Positions 32,085 through 42,599 of a stretch of 64,000 bases of DNA are shown here, piece after piece (the first letter of the stretch is position 1; every line of letters begins with the position of its first letter). The DNA comes from Siderastrea radians (lineage: Eukaryota; Cnidaria; Anthozoa; Scleractinia; Rhizangiidae), in assembly GCA_964017195.1 (NCBI GenBank), contig OZ024895.1, positions 31,033,375 to 31,097,374 of the forward strand, read 5' to 3'. The notes below the pieces were generated by a model. That model searched no databases, was not told the DNA's origin, and was given only the letters and a program-made list of their open reading frames with translations. A program made the translations under genes and the position numbers.

Positions 32085-32808
32085 AAGGACTGATCAAACG
32101 ACGTAAAAAAAGCATTGCCCGAAGGCAACGCAGTTCTTAACACAACACTACAGTCAACAAGCAATGCTTTTTTTACGTCGTTTGATCAGTCCTTGCAGGG
32201 TACAGTTTATTTATATTTTTGACTGATCACGATCTATTATGATCCGACGTTACGCGAGTATGGTCGTACACGGTTTTTGCGAAACTTTCTGTCATTGTTC
32301 ATTTTAAACCGTTGATCTGGATTGATCCGATCATCTTGCACTTTGTTTTATTTTACGTAGCGGATGGTATTGGCCACCCCTCGTTTGTTTCACCTCAGCA
32401 TTCGGCATGTTTAAGTTGAGATCATATCATTTTTAGGCCACAAACGCGCAGTACGAGTTTGTGACCGGAAATCATTTGATTTCTAGTTCTTTCTGGAATG
32501 GATCTAGTTACAGCATTTATGAGATAGGTGATTTCTCACTAACTCTTATTGTGTTGGTGGCTACGATTCGCTGACGAGCTCCAATAAGAGCGAAACAACG
32601 TTGTCCGTATCTGCCTTCTAGTCATGAGCGCTTACCATGCCGGGTCTTGTTGACTGTGGTGTTGTGTTAAGAACTGCGTTGCCTTCGGGCAATGCTTTTT
32701 TTACGTCGTTTGATCAGTCCTTGCAGGGTACAGTTTATTTATATTTTTGACTGATCACGATCTATTATGATCCGACGTTACGCAAGTATGGTCGTACACG
32801 GTTTTTGC
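32085..32808. repeat. Inverted-plus-direct duplication with perfect 33-bp hairpin
   Basis: 32085-32161 is the inverse of 32646-32722 (1 mismatch in 77). 32162-32280 is a direct copy of 32690-32808 (1 mismatch in 119). The arms 32085-32117 and 32162-32194 are a perfect 33-bp hairpin (arm starts AAGGACTGATCAAACGACG). About 365 bp of unrelated sequence lies between the copies. The pattern is what replication template switching leaves behind. No genes are involved. Confidence 0.9.
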
Positions 32809-33991
32809 TAGTTAATCAATGCGGTGGCGTCAAGATATCCAGCATTGAGGTGGAGGCGCCTACTTCCTATATGTGTGGATGATGCAACTCATAGAAGATT
32901 CAGCGATAGAAGCGGTTAGAATAAGAATTGGGGCATGATTTTCGGGCCTTCAGAGCTCGGAAATCAAGGAGCTGATTTGGGTATTGGCTTTTTTCACTGC
33001 TTTCTTCTCCTCCTCCTTGTTGACCTTGAGAGATCCGGTGGCTCCCACGCCAGACCTTACGACGTGGTTGAAAAAGCTGATACAAATTTCATAGACACTT
33101 ATAGGATTTGCTCTAAGGTATAATTTTCCAATACGAATATTCGCCATCAGACTTCGAATAGTTCGTGCTCTTAGCTGGCAAAAAGCCTTATTTCCCGATA
33201 TGCAATTGAATAATACGGAAAGAAAGAGTCACGATTTATTTATTGTAGGCGAATCATCGCTTCTTTTGAAGTTTCAAGACCAGTTCATTTGTAACATCTT
33301 TTTGATGATCCAAATATTTCTATTGCCGTAGAAGGAGAGACGTGCAAATCGGAGTAAGAATTTAAGGAACAATAAATGTTAAGAGAATAAAAACACGCAT
33401 ATTTATTGACTTCTTGTCTTCTTTCTGAGTTGTTACGAATGGAATTGCTTCAGATAAAGGTCCTAGAGGTTGTCCTGGTGTACTACGAGTAGTAATATAA
33501 TAAATGTGCTCAACAACTACACGAGAACAAAATCTCACAAACAGGAAGCATTAAATGCTCAATCCTGTGTGTTAGGACAGAGGAAGGACAGCCCCGTGCT
33601 CGATAACAGCGCAGAGCCGCGCATGATAACAAACGAAAATTAACCAGATCGTCCAAGATTCGTACGTATTTGCCTGCGATTAAGACGAAATTCCAATCTA
33701 ATCCTTTTTGTTTATACAACGTACTGGGCGACTGAAATCGAATGATTACTCAAGAGCCGTATACTAGATCACTATTTTCTTGAAATCGCCGCCATATTGA
33801 AAAACAAAAGGCACTATTCGCATGATTACAGGTCACATAAGCTTTACGCTGTGGTTTGATTGACTAATAATTTGTTTTGGACTCAGTTATCAAAATTAAT
33901 TACTGTGCCGAACTTTTAAAGGGTTCCCTTTTACCATGGCGGGGTATGCGTTTCGTTGTATGTCCGGGGATTAATGAGTTAAAGAAATCAC
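32809..33991. other. No recognised gene
   Basis: Several 60-70 codon frames on both strands have no domain. This would be downstream (3') of the last visible SRCR exon. A terminal exon or 3' UTR could lie here but cannot be identified. Confidence 0.4.
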
Positions 33992-34342
33992 CTCTAATGC
34001 ACACTACTCCAGCACTCATCCGGTTGAGACAGTAGCCTTGTCTCCATGGCCGCCAGGTATGGTCACACCGTCTATCACATTTCCCTCTGCCCCACCCGCT
34101 GTTTCCACACTCTGCTATAGAGGTTTCATTTCCTACACATCCTACGTTGGATAACCACATTTTTTTATTCTCAAAGGCAAAAGACACCACAGCTGCCAGA
34201 GCTCCTTTAAATCCAAGCTGACGGCAAACTACTTTGGCGTCCTTTAAATCCCAGTAGTCACCACACACTGTTCCCCAGGTAGCATTGTAAAACACTTCGA
34301 CGCGGCCTTGAAATGAAACATTGCCCCAACCAACCAATCGAA
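33992..34342 (-). CDS. SRCR domain exon, unit 1 type A
   Basis: A phase-1 exon encoding one scavenger-receptor cysteine-rich domain, a fold used in extracellular recognition proteins. The minus strand has acceptor TTACAG before TTCGATTGG and donor GAG/GTGATT after VVCIR. Residues include RLVGWGNVSFQGRVEVFYNA, WGTVCGDYWDLKDAKVVCRQ, MWLSNVGCVGNETSIAEC and AGVVC. It is 117 codons long, 13 more than the other five exons. The extra residues lie between the seventh and eighth canonical cysteines (CDRRC...YCLN) and add two cysteines. The A-type exons at 44256 and 53860 are close relatives. It is the most 3' exon recognised. Confidence 0.88.
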
Positions 34343-34415
34343 CTGTAATATAAAAAAAGGATGGTTAATTTGCTGCTTTACCGTTCGGTCGCTTTAGTTC
34401 CCTTATTTCTCAAAT

Positions 34416-34995
34416 TTTAACCATCGGGCGTACAAGAGAGGGGGTATTGATGTTCCCCCCCCCCACCCCCTTATAAGGCTTTTTTGGATTTTTTTGCAAG
34501 ACGAATTATCATCTACAACTGCCGTTTCCAGTAGCTGTGTGCATTCCCTTACACACATTTTGACACAACTCTAGTGAGAACTGGTTGCTATGGTTACGAT
34601 ATATGATGTCATAAGTAGCAGATGGTCAAGCCATTTTTGAAGAAAATTGCATGTTTTTTAACCCTCTTTTGGTGAAAAATGCACAAAATGTTGACAGAAA
34701 GCAGCAAAATGTTTAATTGCGTCATCTTCTACATGTCCAGTATAAAAAATTTCGAAGATTAAACGTTTTTTGACAATTCCTATTTTTAGTAAATCCAAGA
34801 TGGCGCCCAAAATGGCAGCAATCTCGAGTGACGTCACAGGCCCCCAGCAGCGCGGTAGCCCATAATATGTATCTCATCTTGTAGTTCACATGCCAGGCTT
34901 TCTACTAAGGTGAAATCTTTTTGAAATGTTGTAACATAATGAAAACCAAAGGTGGTTCATCAACCCCTTCCCCCCTTGTACCACGGTGGGAGTGT
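34416..34995 (-). mobile_element. MITE family 1, copy 3 (inverted)
   Basis: Starts TTTTAACCATCGGGCGTACA and, in reverse, contains TGACATCATATATCG-like, TCCAAGATGGCGCCC, GTGACGTCACAGGCCCC and the G/C-run end near 34960-34980. It lies in an SRCR intron. GTTGCTATGGTTACG at 34589 resembles an RFX X-box. Confidence 0.65.
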
Positions 34996-36351
34996 GAGAA
35001 AAATGACACAATCGTATTTGGTAAAACAATGGATAAAGGGGCTAGTTTCTAAAGAAACTGTGATGCTGCACAACGGTGGAGAGGGGGGGGGGGGAGAAAG
35101 AAGCACAAAGGTTAGGACTAGTCAACTAAGTTGATAACTGAAGATGAGTTCATTAGCAGTTGTAAAGAAATTCAAAAGCTGACATTTCAAGTATGAGCCC
35201 TTTGTTGGAGCAATAAAAGGAATCAACAGACGCTTCTCATTCAACTTATTTTTTTTTATTTCTGTCTTCGTCTTCCCATGTTTCCAACAGTAGCATAGTT
35301 TCCCTTTTTCACATAAACCACACACAGCTCAAACTCACAACTTACTGCTGCATTTGCTCTGACGTAGGGCTGACGCTTGAAACGTTGGCTTTTGAATTTC
35401 TTTGCAGTGGCAAATTTACATTATCAATTCAGCTGATATATCCGATTTAAATTCTTACAACGAAACCTAACCTTTAAGGAAATTGATGATATCTTGGTTG
35501 GCAATTTTCCCCGGCGGTGGGGTGGACTCCACCCCAAGGCCCAAGGCCCCAAGGCTCAAGGCTCAAACCTTAACTCTAATTTCGCTCAAATGGCACCCCT
35601 TTCAAATACCTACAGTACAAATTTCACCCGTCTCTTATACCTCAAGGATACGGCAAAACAGTAGAATATATACGTGGTCGAAGCGTTTTTATCGGGACTT
35701 TCAGTTGCTCTGGGACCATTACTAAAGGCCCTGGCTTTTCGTCTATTTTGCCTTGTTATTCTTGCCAGAATTTGACACCCTTTACATACTCAAAATAGCA
35801 ATTTTCACCACCCTTTAGTATTACTGTGAGCTAAAACAGCCGCCCCTTTCGGGCGAAGCTTCCTAACAAAGCCCCCCCCCCGCCCCTCTCCCCGCCTCCA
35901 GGCAATTTTCATTTCTTCGCTGTGAACTCAAATTTATGTTACAGACGCAAACCTTTTTTAGTAATGTCTTACTCACTTGCTATTTGAGGCAAAGGTTCGC
36001 CTTCTGAGCGGGAATCAATTTTGTTTTCTAAATTACGCTTTTCAGTCATACTAAAATTTTGCAAGCATGTACAGTTAACCCGTACGCAAGCTATAATTCT
36101 CTTCCACTCGCATTTGTTGCAAAATACCATAAATCCGTAATGAATAATCGACCATACACCGAAAAATTCCTTTTTTCCCATTTTCTTCAATACCTCAATT
36201 TCATCTGACGTGTGAGTCAAGTGTTTAGTGTGCTGTTCAATTGAAATGTACTTGTGACATGTGACTATGACTAGGCTAGAACAGTCTTATTTGCCGAACG
36301 AAGTACAGCTGGAGTTTATCTTTCATGCATTTCGCAGTGTCTATGGCATAC
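34996..36351 (-). other. SRCR intron sequence; 35510-36340 repeated at 44705-45570
   Basis: Noncoding sequence between the B and A exons of unit 1. From about 35510 on it matches unit 2 intron sequence closely, including the C-rich run near 35871. This shows the introns were duplicated with the exons. Confidence 0.6.
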
Positions 36352-36663
36352 CTTTTGGTCTGCATATTACACCAGCTTTTCTTTTTTCTTCGCGGTTATG
36401 AGACCTTGAACCCCCTTGAGGGCACAAAAGGAGAGAACGTTCATTTCCAACACAGTGCATGTTATTGAGCCACATCGGAAACTCGTTTTCTTTCTTTCCG
36501 TTATATTTGAAAGTTGCTGACAATGATCCATCAAAGCCCATCATTCGGCAAGCTACATCAGCATCTTGTTTGTCCCACTGATCAGCACACACCCAGCTCC
36601 AGGTCTTGTTATAATAAACCTGTACCAGCCCTTCTCCTGGTGACTGCCCTCCAACCAAACGAG
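36352..36663 (-). CDS. SRCR domain exon, unit 1 type B
   Basis: A 312-nt phase-1 exon with acceptor TTATCCACCAG before CTCGTTTGG and donor AAAG/GTATGC. It encodes RLVGGQSPGEGLVQVYYNKT, WSWVCADQWDKQDADVACRM, MWLNNMHCVGNERSLLLC and AGVICRPKG. The family's usual seventh cysteine is replaced (SHNREEKRKAGVIC has Arg), so its expected partner in WVCAD is unpaired. The unit 2 copy shares this change; the unit 3 copy does not. It splices in phase to the type A exon at 34342. Confidence 0.9.
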
Positions 36664-37378
36664 CTGGTGGATAAGAATAAAAACAACATCAATTGGAATG
36701 TTAAATCCGGTAGTTTAACCTTTCCAACCTTGGCTCATGTTGGAGTTCCTTCAGAGTTCTTCGACCCTATTCAGACCGGGCTTTTATTTGGTCTTCTAGG
36801 ACTGGAGAGGGCGGATTCCGCCCCTTCCTCTTTAACTCCGAGAATATTCAACAATAACAACAACAGCAAAATTTACAACGTAAAAAAACCGTTTCCTTTG
36901 AGGTCCGTAACATCAGCAGACGACGTCATATGACGTTAAAAACGTTAAAAACAAGATGCATTTGGAAAAGAAAATTCAACTAGTAGCGGAAATAAACCTT
37001 GAAACACTTTTTTTAGGTTTGAAAAAAAAACCTTTTTTATCCTATAACCATCAAATGTTCCAAACAAAAATTAATAACTTCCAATGTACCCACCAGCACT
37101 TATACTGAGCAATACGCGGTTTGCCTGAGTGTTTGTACAATTCTACACATATAAATATCAATAAAAAATGTTAACGTAGTGATTTTGACGCTACCACGCG
37201 TGTCAGGTTAAAAACTGTGCGATTTGTAAAATTAACCAAAATGAGACACAATCTGTTGAGGACATGACTGTCATATAAAAAATTTTGTTACCTACGTGCA
37301 GAGACACGATCGGTGGTGAAGTGAAACTACACAGGGACACTAATCTCGACTTTATTTTGCTTCTACAGCATTGATGTA
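36664..37378 (-). other. SRCR intron, duplicated as 45894-46618
   Basis: Noncoding. It is closely matched by unit 2 sequence, including ACAATAACAACAACAGCAA and the CGACGTCATATGACG palindrome near 36920-36934. No other features. Confidence 0.6.
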
Positions 37379-37559
37379 CAGTGGAACCTCCATTTGACGA
37401 ACCTCCATTTAAAGAATTCCCCAGTATAACGAAGATTATTAAAAACTGGACTAGGTATATTGGATTTCTAGCATTTTGATTGGCTGAACGGAGCTAGGCT
37501 ATCAGCTCATATAACTGCTGCGACCAAATATGGTCAATGAACACTCAACAACAAAGTGA

Positions 37560-38270
37560 GCTGAATTTTTTTTCCCCATGAGCAACCCAGCGAGAAAAAT
37601 GGACGAGAAAAATCACTTTGGAGCGAATTTAAATTAAGCAGAATTTGCAACAGCGTCACCGAGACACAAATCAAAATTCTTCCGGAGTGCCTGACTTCTT
37701 AGGACGACAAGAAACTGTGTACAAATATAAATTTCCGCATTTAACGTTGTGTTTGCAATTATTACGTCGATCATTACCATTTTACAAACGGAAGGTTTTG
37801 TCGGGTAGGCTTTCCACTCCGAAATATCAAGACAAGACAAAAAATAAAACACAGTAAAATGGGAGAGAAGCCTTTTACAATCTACTGTCACACATTCATG
37901 GCGAGTCTAAGAAAATCAAAAAGCAATCTAAACAAGAAAGACTTACTGAAGAAACTACCAAGAAGGAAAGAGGGGCGACATTTTTTCGGCTATACCAAGC
38001 AAAATTGATACTGGTTTACCTGCACTCGTTGTAGTTCTGTGTTCCAAAAGCTCCAAATGTTTAGATACAAATCGGGTGCTTTGTAAAATGAGTGAAACCA
38101 CTTTCCCAGTTGTTTGAGTGTTGTTATAAGACGGATTCCGCTCAACGTTCGAGCAATAAGTGCAAAAAATATTTACCAAAAAACTACTCATAGCACGATA
38201 ACATTTTCAATGCTATTTGAAACATCTCACTTTAATTCACTTCTCCAAGTGACCCCGTGGTGAAATTCTC
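37560..38270. repeat. Region related to unit 2 sequence at 48010-48730
   Basis: The order of blocks (CAACCC...GAAAAA, AGACACAAATC, TAGGC-TTTCCACTCCGAAATAT, ACACAGTAAAATGGGAGAGA, CACTGGTTTACCTG) is shared, at lower identity than the exon-proximal intron. It shows that the tandem unit extends at least this far. No gene is seen. Confidence 0.55.
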
Positions 38271-39008
38271 AAGCATTCTCGAGAAACTTAATGCCAAATC
38301 TCGTAAAAATGTGCTAAAAACGGGTGCCATTTTGTTTTGAACTGACATGAAGCATCTTTTGAATTGAAATATGGATAACTTCTAATCCAATTTTCTCTCA
38401 CGGGGTCAGCCTGGGAGCAAAATTAACGATAAGGTCTTTTTATCCATTCTCAAAATGTGACCGTGCTGCAAATATTTTTTTGGTAAGTTAATTTTTGCAC
38501 TTATTGCTCGAACTTTGAGCGGAAATCATCTTAAAACCATTCCGCCCGCAAACTCTAAACTGAGAACAACTGCGTTTCGTGCTTTACGTCTAACACACTA
38601 AGGTGGTGAATTCTGACGTTCCTCTCAACAGTAATCTTGTTTCTAAGCTGCATAGAAATTACCTGTTCAAGTCCAAATTCTGTCTTCAGTTCCATCAAAC
38701 AGGCACAAGTCGACACAGGATGGCGCCTTTGCCTATTTCCCTTTCGTAAACGGTCGTTGCCATTTTTGACGGTCGATGCCATCATTGGTAACCAAGCCTT
38801 TAGTCATGGTAGAAGTATATATGCTCTGGATTAATGTACAATAAGGCAACAAATACATTTTTGAATAGTTTTAGAAAGAACAAAGATTAAGCCCAAGTTG
38901 AATTTACGTTTAAAGTTCGGGAAAGGGCTAGGGTCACGTATTATAGATGTATCAGTTATGAAAGACAGTTAATTATAATATATACTTTAATTTTACGGAA
39001 TTGTGGCG

Positions 39009-39082
39009 GATTGGCGTGGTAGTGTAGTGGTAAGGGAGAGAGATTACCATACGAAAGGACCGGGTTCGAATCTGGGTTGTGA
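39009..39082 (+). tRNA. tRNA-like sequence (pseudogene or SINE head)
   Basis: An A-box-like TAGTGTAGTGGTAAG and an exact B box GGTTCGAATC (39063-39072) are spaced as in a tRNA. I cannot close a consistent 7-bp acceptor stem or a clean anticodon stem. It is most likely a decayed tRNA or the pol III head of a SINE. Confidence 0.4.
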
Positions 39083-39914
39083 ATATCTTTCTTTTTAGTA
39101 GAAAACTTTCAATAATAGTTCAAAAATTTTCTAAGTGTCTTAAAAATGGCAACGACCGTTTACGAAAGGGAAAATTGCCTCGCCGAGGTCATTTTCTTCC
39201 TCTCCAAAAATCCCATCAAAAACAATTAACGAGGAAGACGCCTCATATTTTTTTCTACTTTGACCGAAAGTTTGAGATCGATGCGAACGAAAACGAAATT
39301 TCCAGCGAGCCGGGAAGAAACATATACTTCCAGTGGGCTCTTTTTCTGTACGTTGCATCCAATTCACATCGGGAATAATTGTAAATGAGCTTCACCGGCG
39401 GAGGTTGTTTTCGGCCACTTTCTAACCTCACATCGAAACAATTCCGATGGCTGGAGACGCGAAAAACTTTCTTCAACTATCACCGAAAGTTTTATTTCAA
39501 CGCAGAGCAAAACGAAGCAGCGAGCGAGCCGAGACTGAGTTTTGTACTTCATCCGTGCATATAATACTTTGTTCTGGTCGATCGGTCAGGTATCGATGTT
39601 AAAATTTAAATGAGTTCTCAACTCACAGTGAACGAGTAGACTGTGATTTTAACAGCTCTTGGAATGGCTTGGACAAACAATCTTCAGCCGAACAGAATAT
39701 AATTTGAACTTTCCTTCCGATACATCTTTTAAACCCTCGTTATTTGTCCAGGCAAGCCTGTAATCTGTCTGCCATCTCAGTAACCTGAAACGGAGTCGAT
39801 GTTATCACTAGTGTTGACAGCGGCTTGTGTACCGTTGCCAGATTGTTGACAATTATCCAAAAAAGTTTTACTATTGGAATGTACCGGCTTATTTCAAACT
39901 CTCTGGCTACGTCT

Positions 39915-40025
39915 GTAGTCTCTAATTTTTGGCACTCCCCTCGCGTCGCTTCTCCTCGAAATTTCGCGCGCGCGCGTGTATATTTCGCCCGCCCCACAAT
40001 CGCCATCGCCAAAATTAGAGACTAC
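39915..40025. repeat. Inverted repeat with (CG)n centre
   Basis: GTAGTCTCTAATTTTTGGC (39915-39933) is the inverse of 40008-40025 with one indel. Between them lies (CG)n at 39966-39977. It looks like a small hairpin element of 111 bp. Confidence 0.6.
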
Positions 40026-40215
40026 TCGCCGTCTAATTATCAACATACCCCGATACAACGAAGATTTAATTCGGTCGATGTCATATCGGGATATTGTTTA
40101 TAACAAACCCCCCTATATAACGAAATCATTTTCTCAGTCCCTTGTACTTCATTAAATCACGGTTCCACTGTTTTGCAAAGGTTTAAAGCAAGTTCTTTGT
40201 ATTTTTGTTTCCACA

Positions 40216-40725
40216 TTAGCCTTCGGACGTACAAACAACGTCACATCCCACCATGTTACTGGGAGATGGGAGGGCAGTGGTGGAACCCCTATTGCTTTTT
40301 TTGATATGTTACAATATTTCGAAAAGATTTTGCCTTACTTAGAAAGCCTGTGCTGTGCTTTACAAGATTAGGTATATATTATAGGTTGCAGCACTGCTGG
40401 GGGCCTGTGACGTGACTCAAGATTACGACCATCCTGGCCACCACCTTGGATTCTACAAAGATTTAGAAATTATCAAAACAACGGCGGAGACACACACATT
40501 TTACTAAAAAATGGCTTGACCACCCGCTACTTATGACGATATATCACATAACCGATCCTCACCAAGCTTGTGTCAAAAGTTTGAATAGTTATGAATAGCT
40601 ATGTGAATAGCTACTGAAAAAGACAGGTGCTAGTGCAAATCATCTGTGAAAATTGTGGTGGAAGGGGGGGGGAGGGAGTGGTATCAACCCCTTCCCCCAA
40701 CCCCTTGTACTTCTGATGGTTAAAA
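40216..40725 (+). mobile_element. MITE family 1, copy 4
   Basis: The left end CTTCGGACGTACAA and the right end CCCCTTGTACTTCTGATGG are inverted relatives. The interior has GCACTGCTGGGGGCCTGTGA, GGCTTGACCACCCGCTACTT, ATAACCGATCCTCACCAAGC and a G-run, in the same order as the copy at 11405. Confidence 0.65.
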
Positions 40726-40974
40726 TACATAGAACCAAGGAAACCTTGCAGGCAGTTATTTATTAATAACACCTTTAAAAACACATAGCTTTTTAAACGT
40801 ACCCGTTCTTTGCGAAATTTTCCATTAATTTCATTTTAAAACACAGGACGAGTAGACATACAATTTACTTACAGTATAAATTGTATCAGCTTAAATGTTA
40901 CGAGAACCAGGCAGTTGACGGTTATGGCACTTTCCTGATGACATCAAACAGAATCGGAGACAATTTCCTTAATT

Positions 40975-41165
40975 TTTCATAACGTGACTGAGTTGGCGTT
41001 GAACGAATTTTATGGCGTGACGACATTCATGTAGATGTATGTCCTCAAGGGGTCAGGTGAGGGGATATTCTTGGAATGCAAAAACCATCGACAACGAGAC
41101 ACGAGTGCTATAATCGAATCTCTCCTAGGACACCATGCAAAACAAAAACACGAAGTGAAACAAAA
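40975..41165 (+). pseudogene. Unknown exon-like fragment, plus-strand copy of 42157-42370
   Basis: The translation VTELALNEFYGVTTF, a stop, then YVLKGSGEGIFLEC parallels the minus-strand frame at 42157-42420. The in-frame TAG suggests this copy is dead. The family is not recognised. Confidence 0.4.
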
Positions 41166-41365
41166 CAAGGGGGGCCTGCCGTAAACTTTACCTTCCCACC
41201 TACATATTTGTACTTAGCCATCCTCCGCGTCCCCACTAACTGCCTCAACAAAAACTTGAGAGGTCCAGAATACAGGTGTATTTGGTTTGCTCCATCTTCA
41301 CGTGAGGAAGTATGTAAGATGCTTTTCTTCTAATGGACCCCCCCCCCTCCCACACCTTATCGTCC

Positions 41366-41626
41366 TTATCGTCCTCTTTTACCGATGCGCAAACGTTGTA
41401 GGTAACGTAGACTATAGGGCATTGTGAATGAAGGATGCAAAGCAATGACTCTATTGTACTGAAATATTACTGAAAGCTCCCTTTTTTGTTGGCAACTTCC
41501 AACTGGTGATAGCAGATAGTAAGCTTTCGCAGCCACAACTACGGAAGTGAAAAAAAGGACAATGATAATGAAAAGGAGTCTGTGCAAACTGCTTTCTTCT
41601 TGCCAACAAGAAAGGTGTGTTTGCAT
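41366..41626 (-). CDS. Hypothetical membrane-spanning fragment
   Basis: An 86-codon frame with one hydrophobic segment (RLLFIIIVLFFTSVVVAAKA), long enough to cross a membrane, between polar flanks. It lies on the same strand as the SRCR exons, downstream of the unit 2 pair. It could be a transmembrane exon of that gene or chance open sequence. No acceptor or donor was verified and no family is recognised. Confidence 0.25.
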   Translation of the reverse strand: MQTHLSCWQEESSLHRLLFIIIVLFFTSVVVAAKAYYLLSPVGSCQQKRELSVIFQYNRVIALHPSFTMPYSLRYLQRLRIGKRGR

Positions 41627-42156
41627 CTTTCAGCGGCTAGCTTTGCTCGAAGATACCTTTTGTTAGATGGCTACATCAAAATTCTAAAAAGACAAAAGGT
41701 TGTCGACACTGCTAACTTAAAGGATGCTTCCCTCCTTCAACAGAGGGCGGACTCTGTTCCTACAACTGTCCAAAACATCCCCAATCACAGTCTTCGCTCC
41801 AACAAGGTTGGGCCCTGAGATATTTAACATTTGACATAAGTCAGAGCACAGGAAGAAAAATGGATTGTGACGTTGTCGCTGACGAAAGGAATGTCAACGG
41901 TCAAACGTTTTTTTTTTCCCATTTCTGAATTTCTGTCCACACAGCAGGTTTCTCTTCCCTCATTGCTACAATAGGGCATCATCAGTTGGCGTCACAACAG
42001 GACATCTGTGCAGCAGAGGAGGAGTGCAAGAGAATCAGTGACATGATCCTTTAAAGATGCAGTAAAAAGTTGCACCTGTATAGCTGGCACTCCTTTGTGA
42101 TAAGGAGGAGGAGGAGAAATAACTGCAATAATGAGCTAGGACGGTAAAGTATACAG

Positions 42157-42420
42157 CTAGTCCTTTTGTTTTCTTTCACAGTATGGTTCTGTTTGGCAGA
42201 CCGTCAAGGGAGAGATTGGATTATAGCACCTATAGCTCCTCGTCGGTTGGGTTTTGCGTTCCAAGAATATCACCTTACATGATCCCCTGAGGATGTACAT
42301 TAACGCGACTGTCGTCACGCCACAAAATGCGTCCAACACCAACTCAGTCAAGATGAAAAGAGTTGGCAAGAATTTCAGGCATTTGTCTCTGATTTTGTTT
42401 GCTTTCATCGAGAACGTCAC
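42157..42420 (-). CDS. Hypothetical fragment with hydrophobic segment
   Basis: An 87-codon frame: a basic start (KANKIRDKCLKF), a hydrophobic stretch (LPTLFILTELVLDAFCGVTT, then VALMYILRG) and a basic Cys-containing tail (RSYRCYNPISPLTVC). It has an inverted, decayed copy at 40975-41165. It is on the same strand as the SRCR exons and about 1.8 kb downstream of the unit 2 type A exon, so it is a candidate membrane exon. The function is unknown. Confidence 0.3.
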   Translation of the reverse strand: MTFSMKANKIRDKCLKFLPTLFILTELVLDAFCGVTTVALMYILRGSCKVIFLERKTQPTRSYRCYNPISPLTVCQTEPYCERKQKD

Positions 42421-42599
42421 ACGACTGTCGGTTGTCGAGAATTTCTTCGGTAGTTTGGTTCGTGTGACATATGGGCTGATGCGGTGTTCGCTGCAAGTAA
42501 ATATTGTATGTGCTCAAGGAAATGATACTGCGGTTTAAAGCTATTTTGTTCTTTAAGAGACCCTTAAAGATTCAGGGTGTGTTTTTTAAAGAGCCCGAG

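Larger units (their letters stand above)
37379..40170. mobile_element. Pogo/Tigger-like element ends (unit 1)
   Basis: CAGTGGAACCTCCATTTGACG at 37379, preceded by TA, and the inverse ...TTAAATCACGGTTCCACTG ending at 40170 resemble pogo-class TIRs. The right end lacks a flanking TA, so the pairing is uncertain. The same left end occurs in unit 2 at 46619 with no right partner found. No transposase with a DDD motif is seen inside. A small hairpin and a tRNA-like sequence lie within. Confidence 0.4.

Noticed and set aside
37379..40170. Confident pogo/Tigger transposon with paired ends
   Set aside because: Only the left end has the TA flank. No DDD transposase is visible, so it is listed at low confidence and not used for inference.
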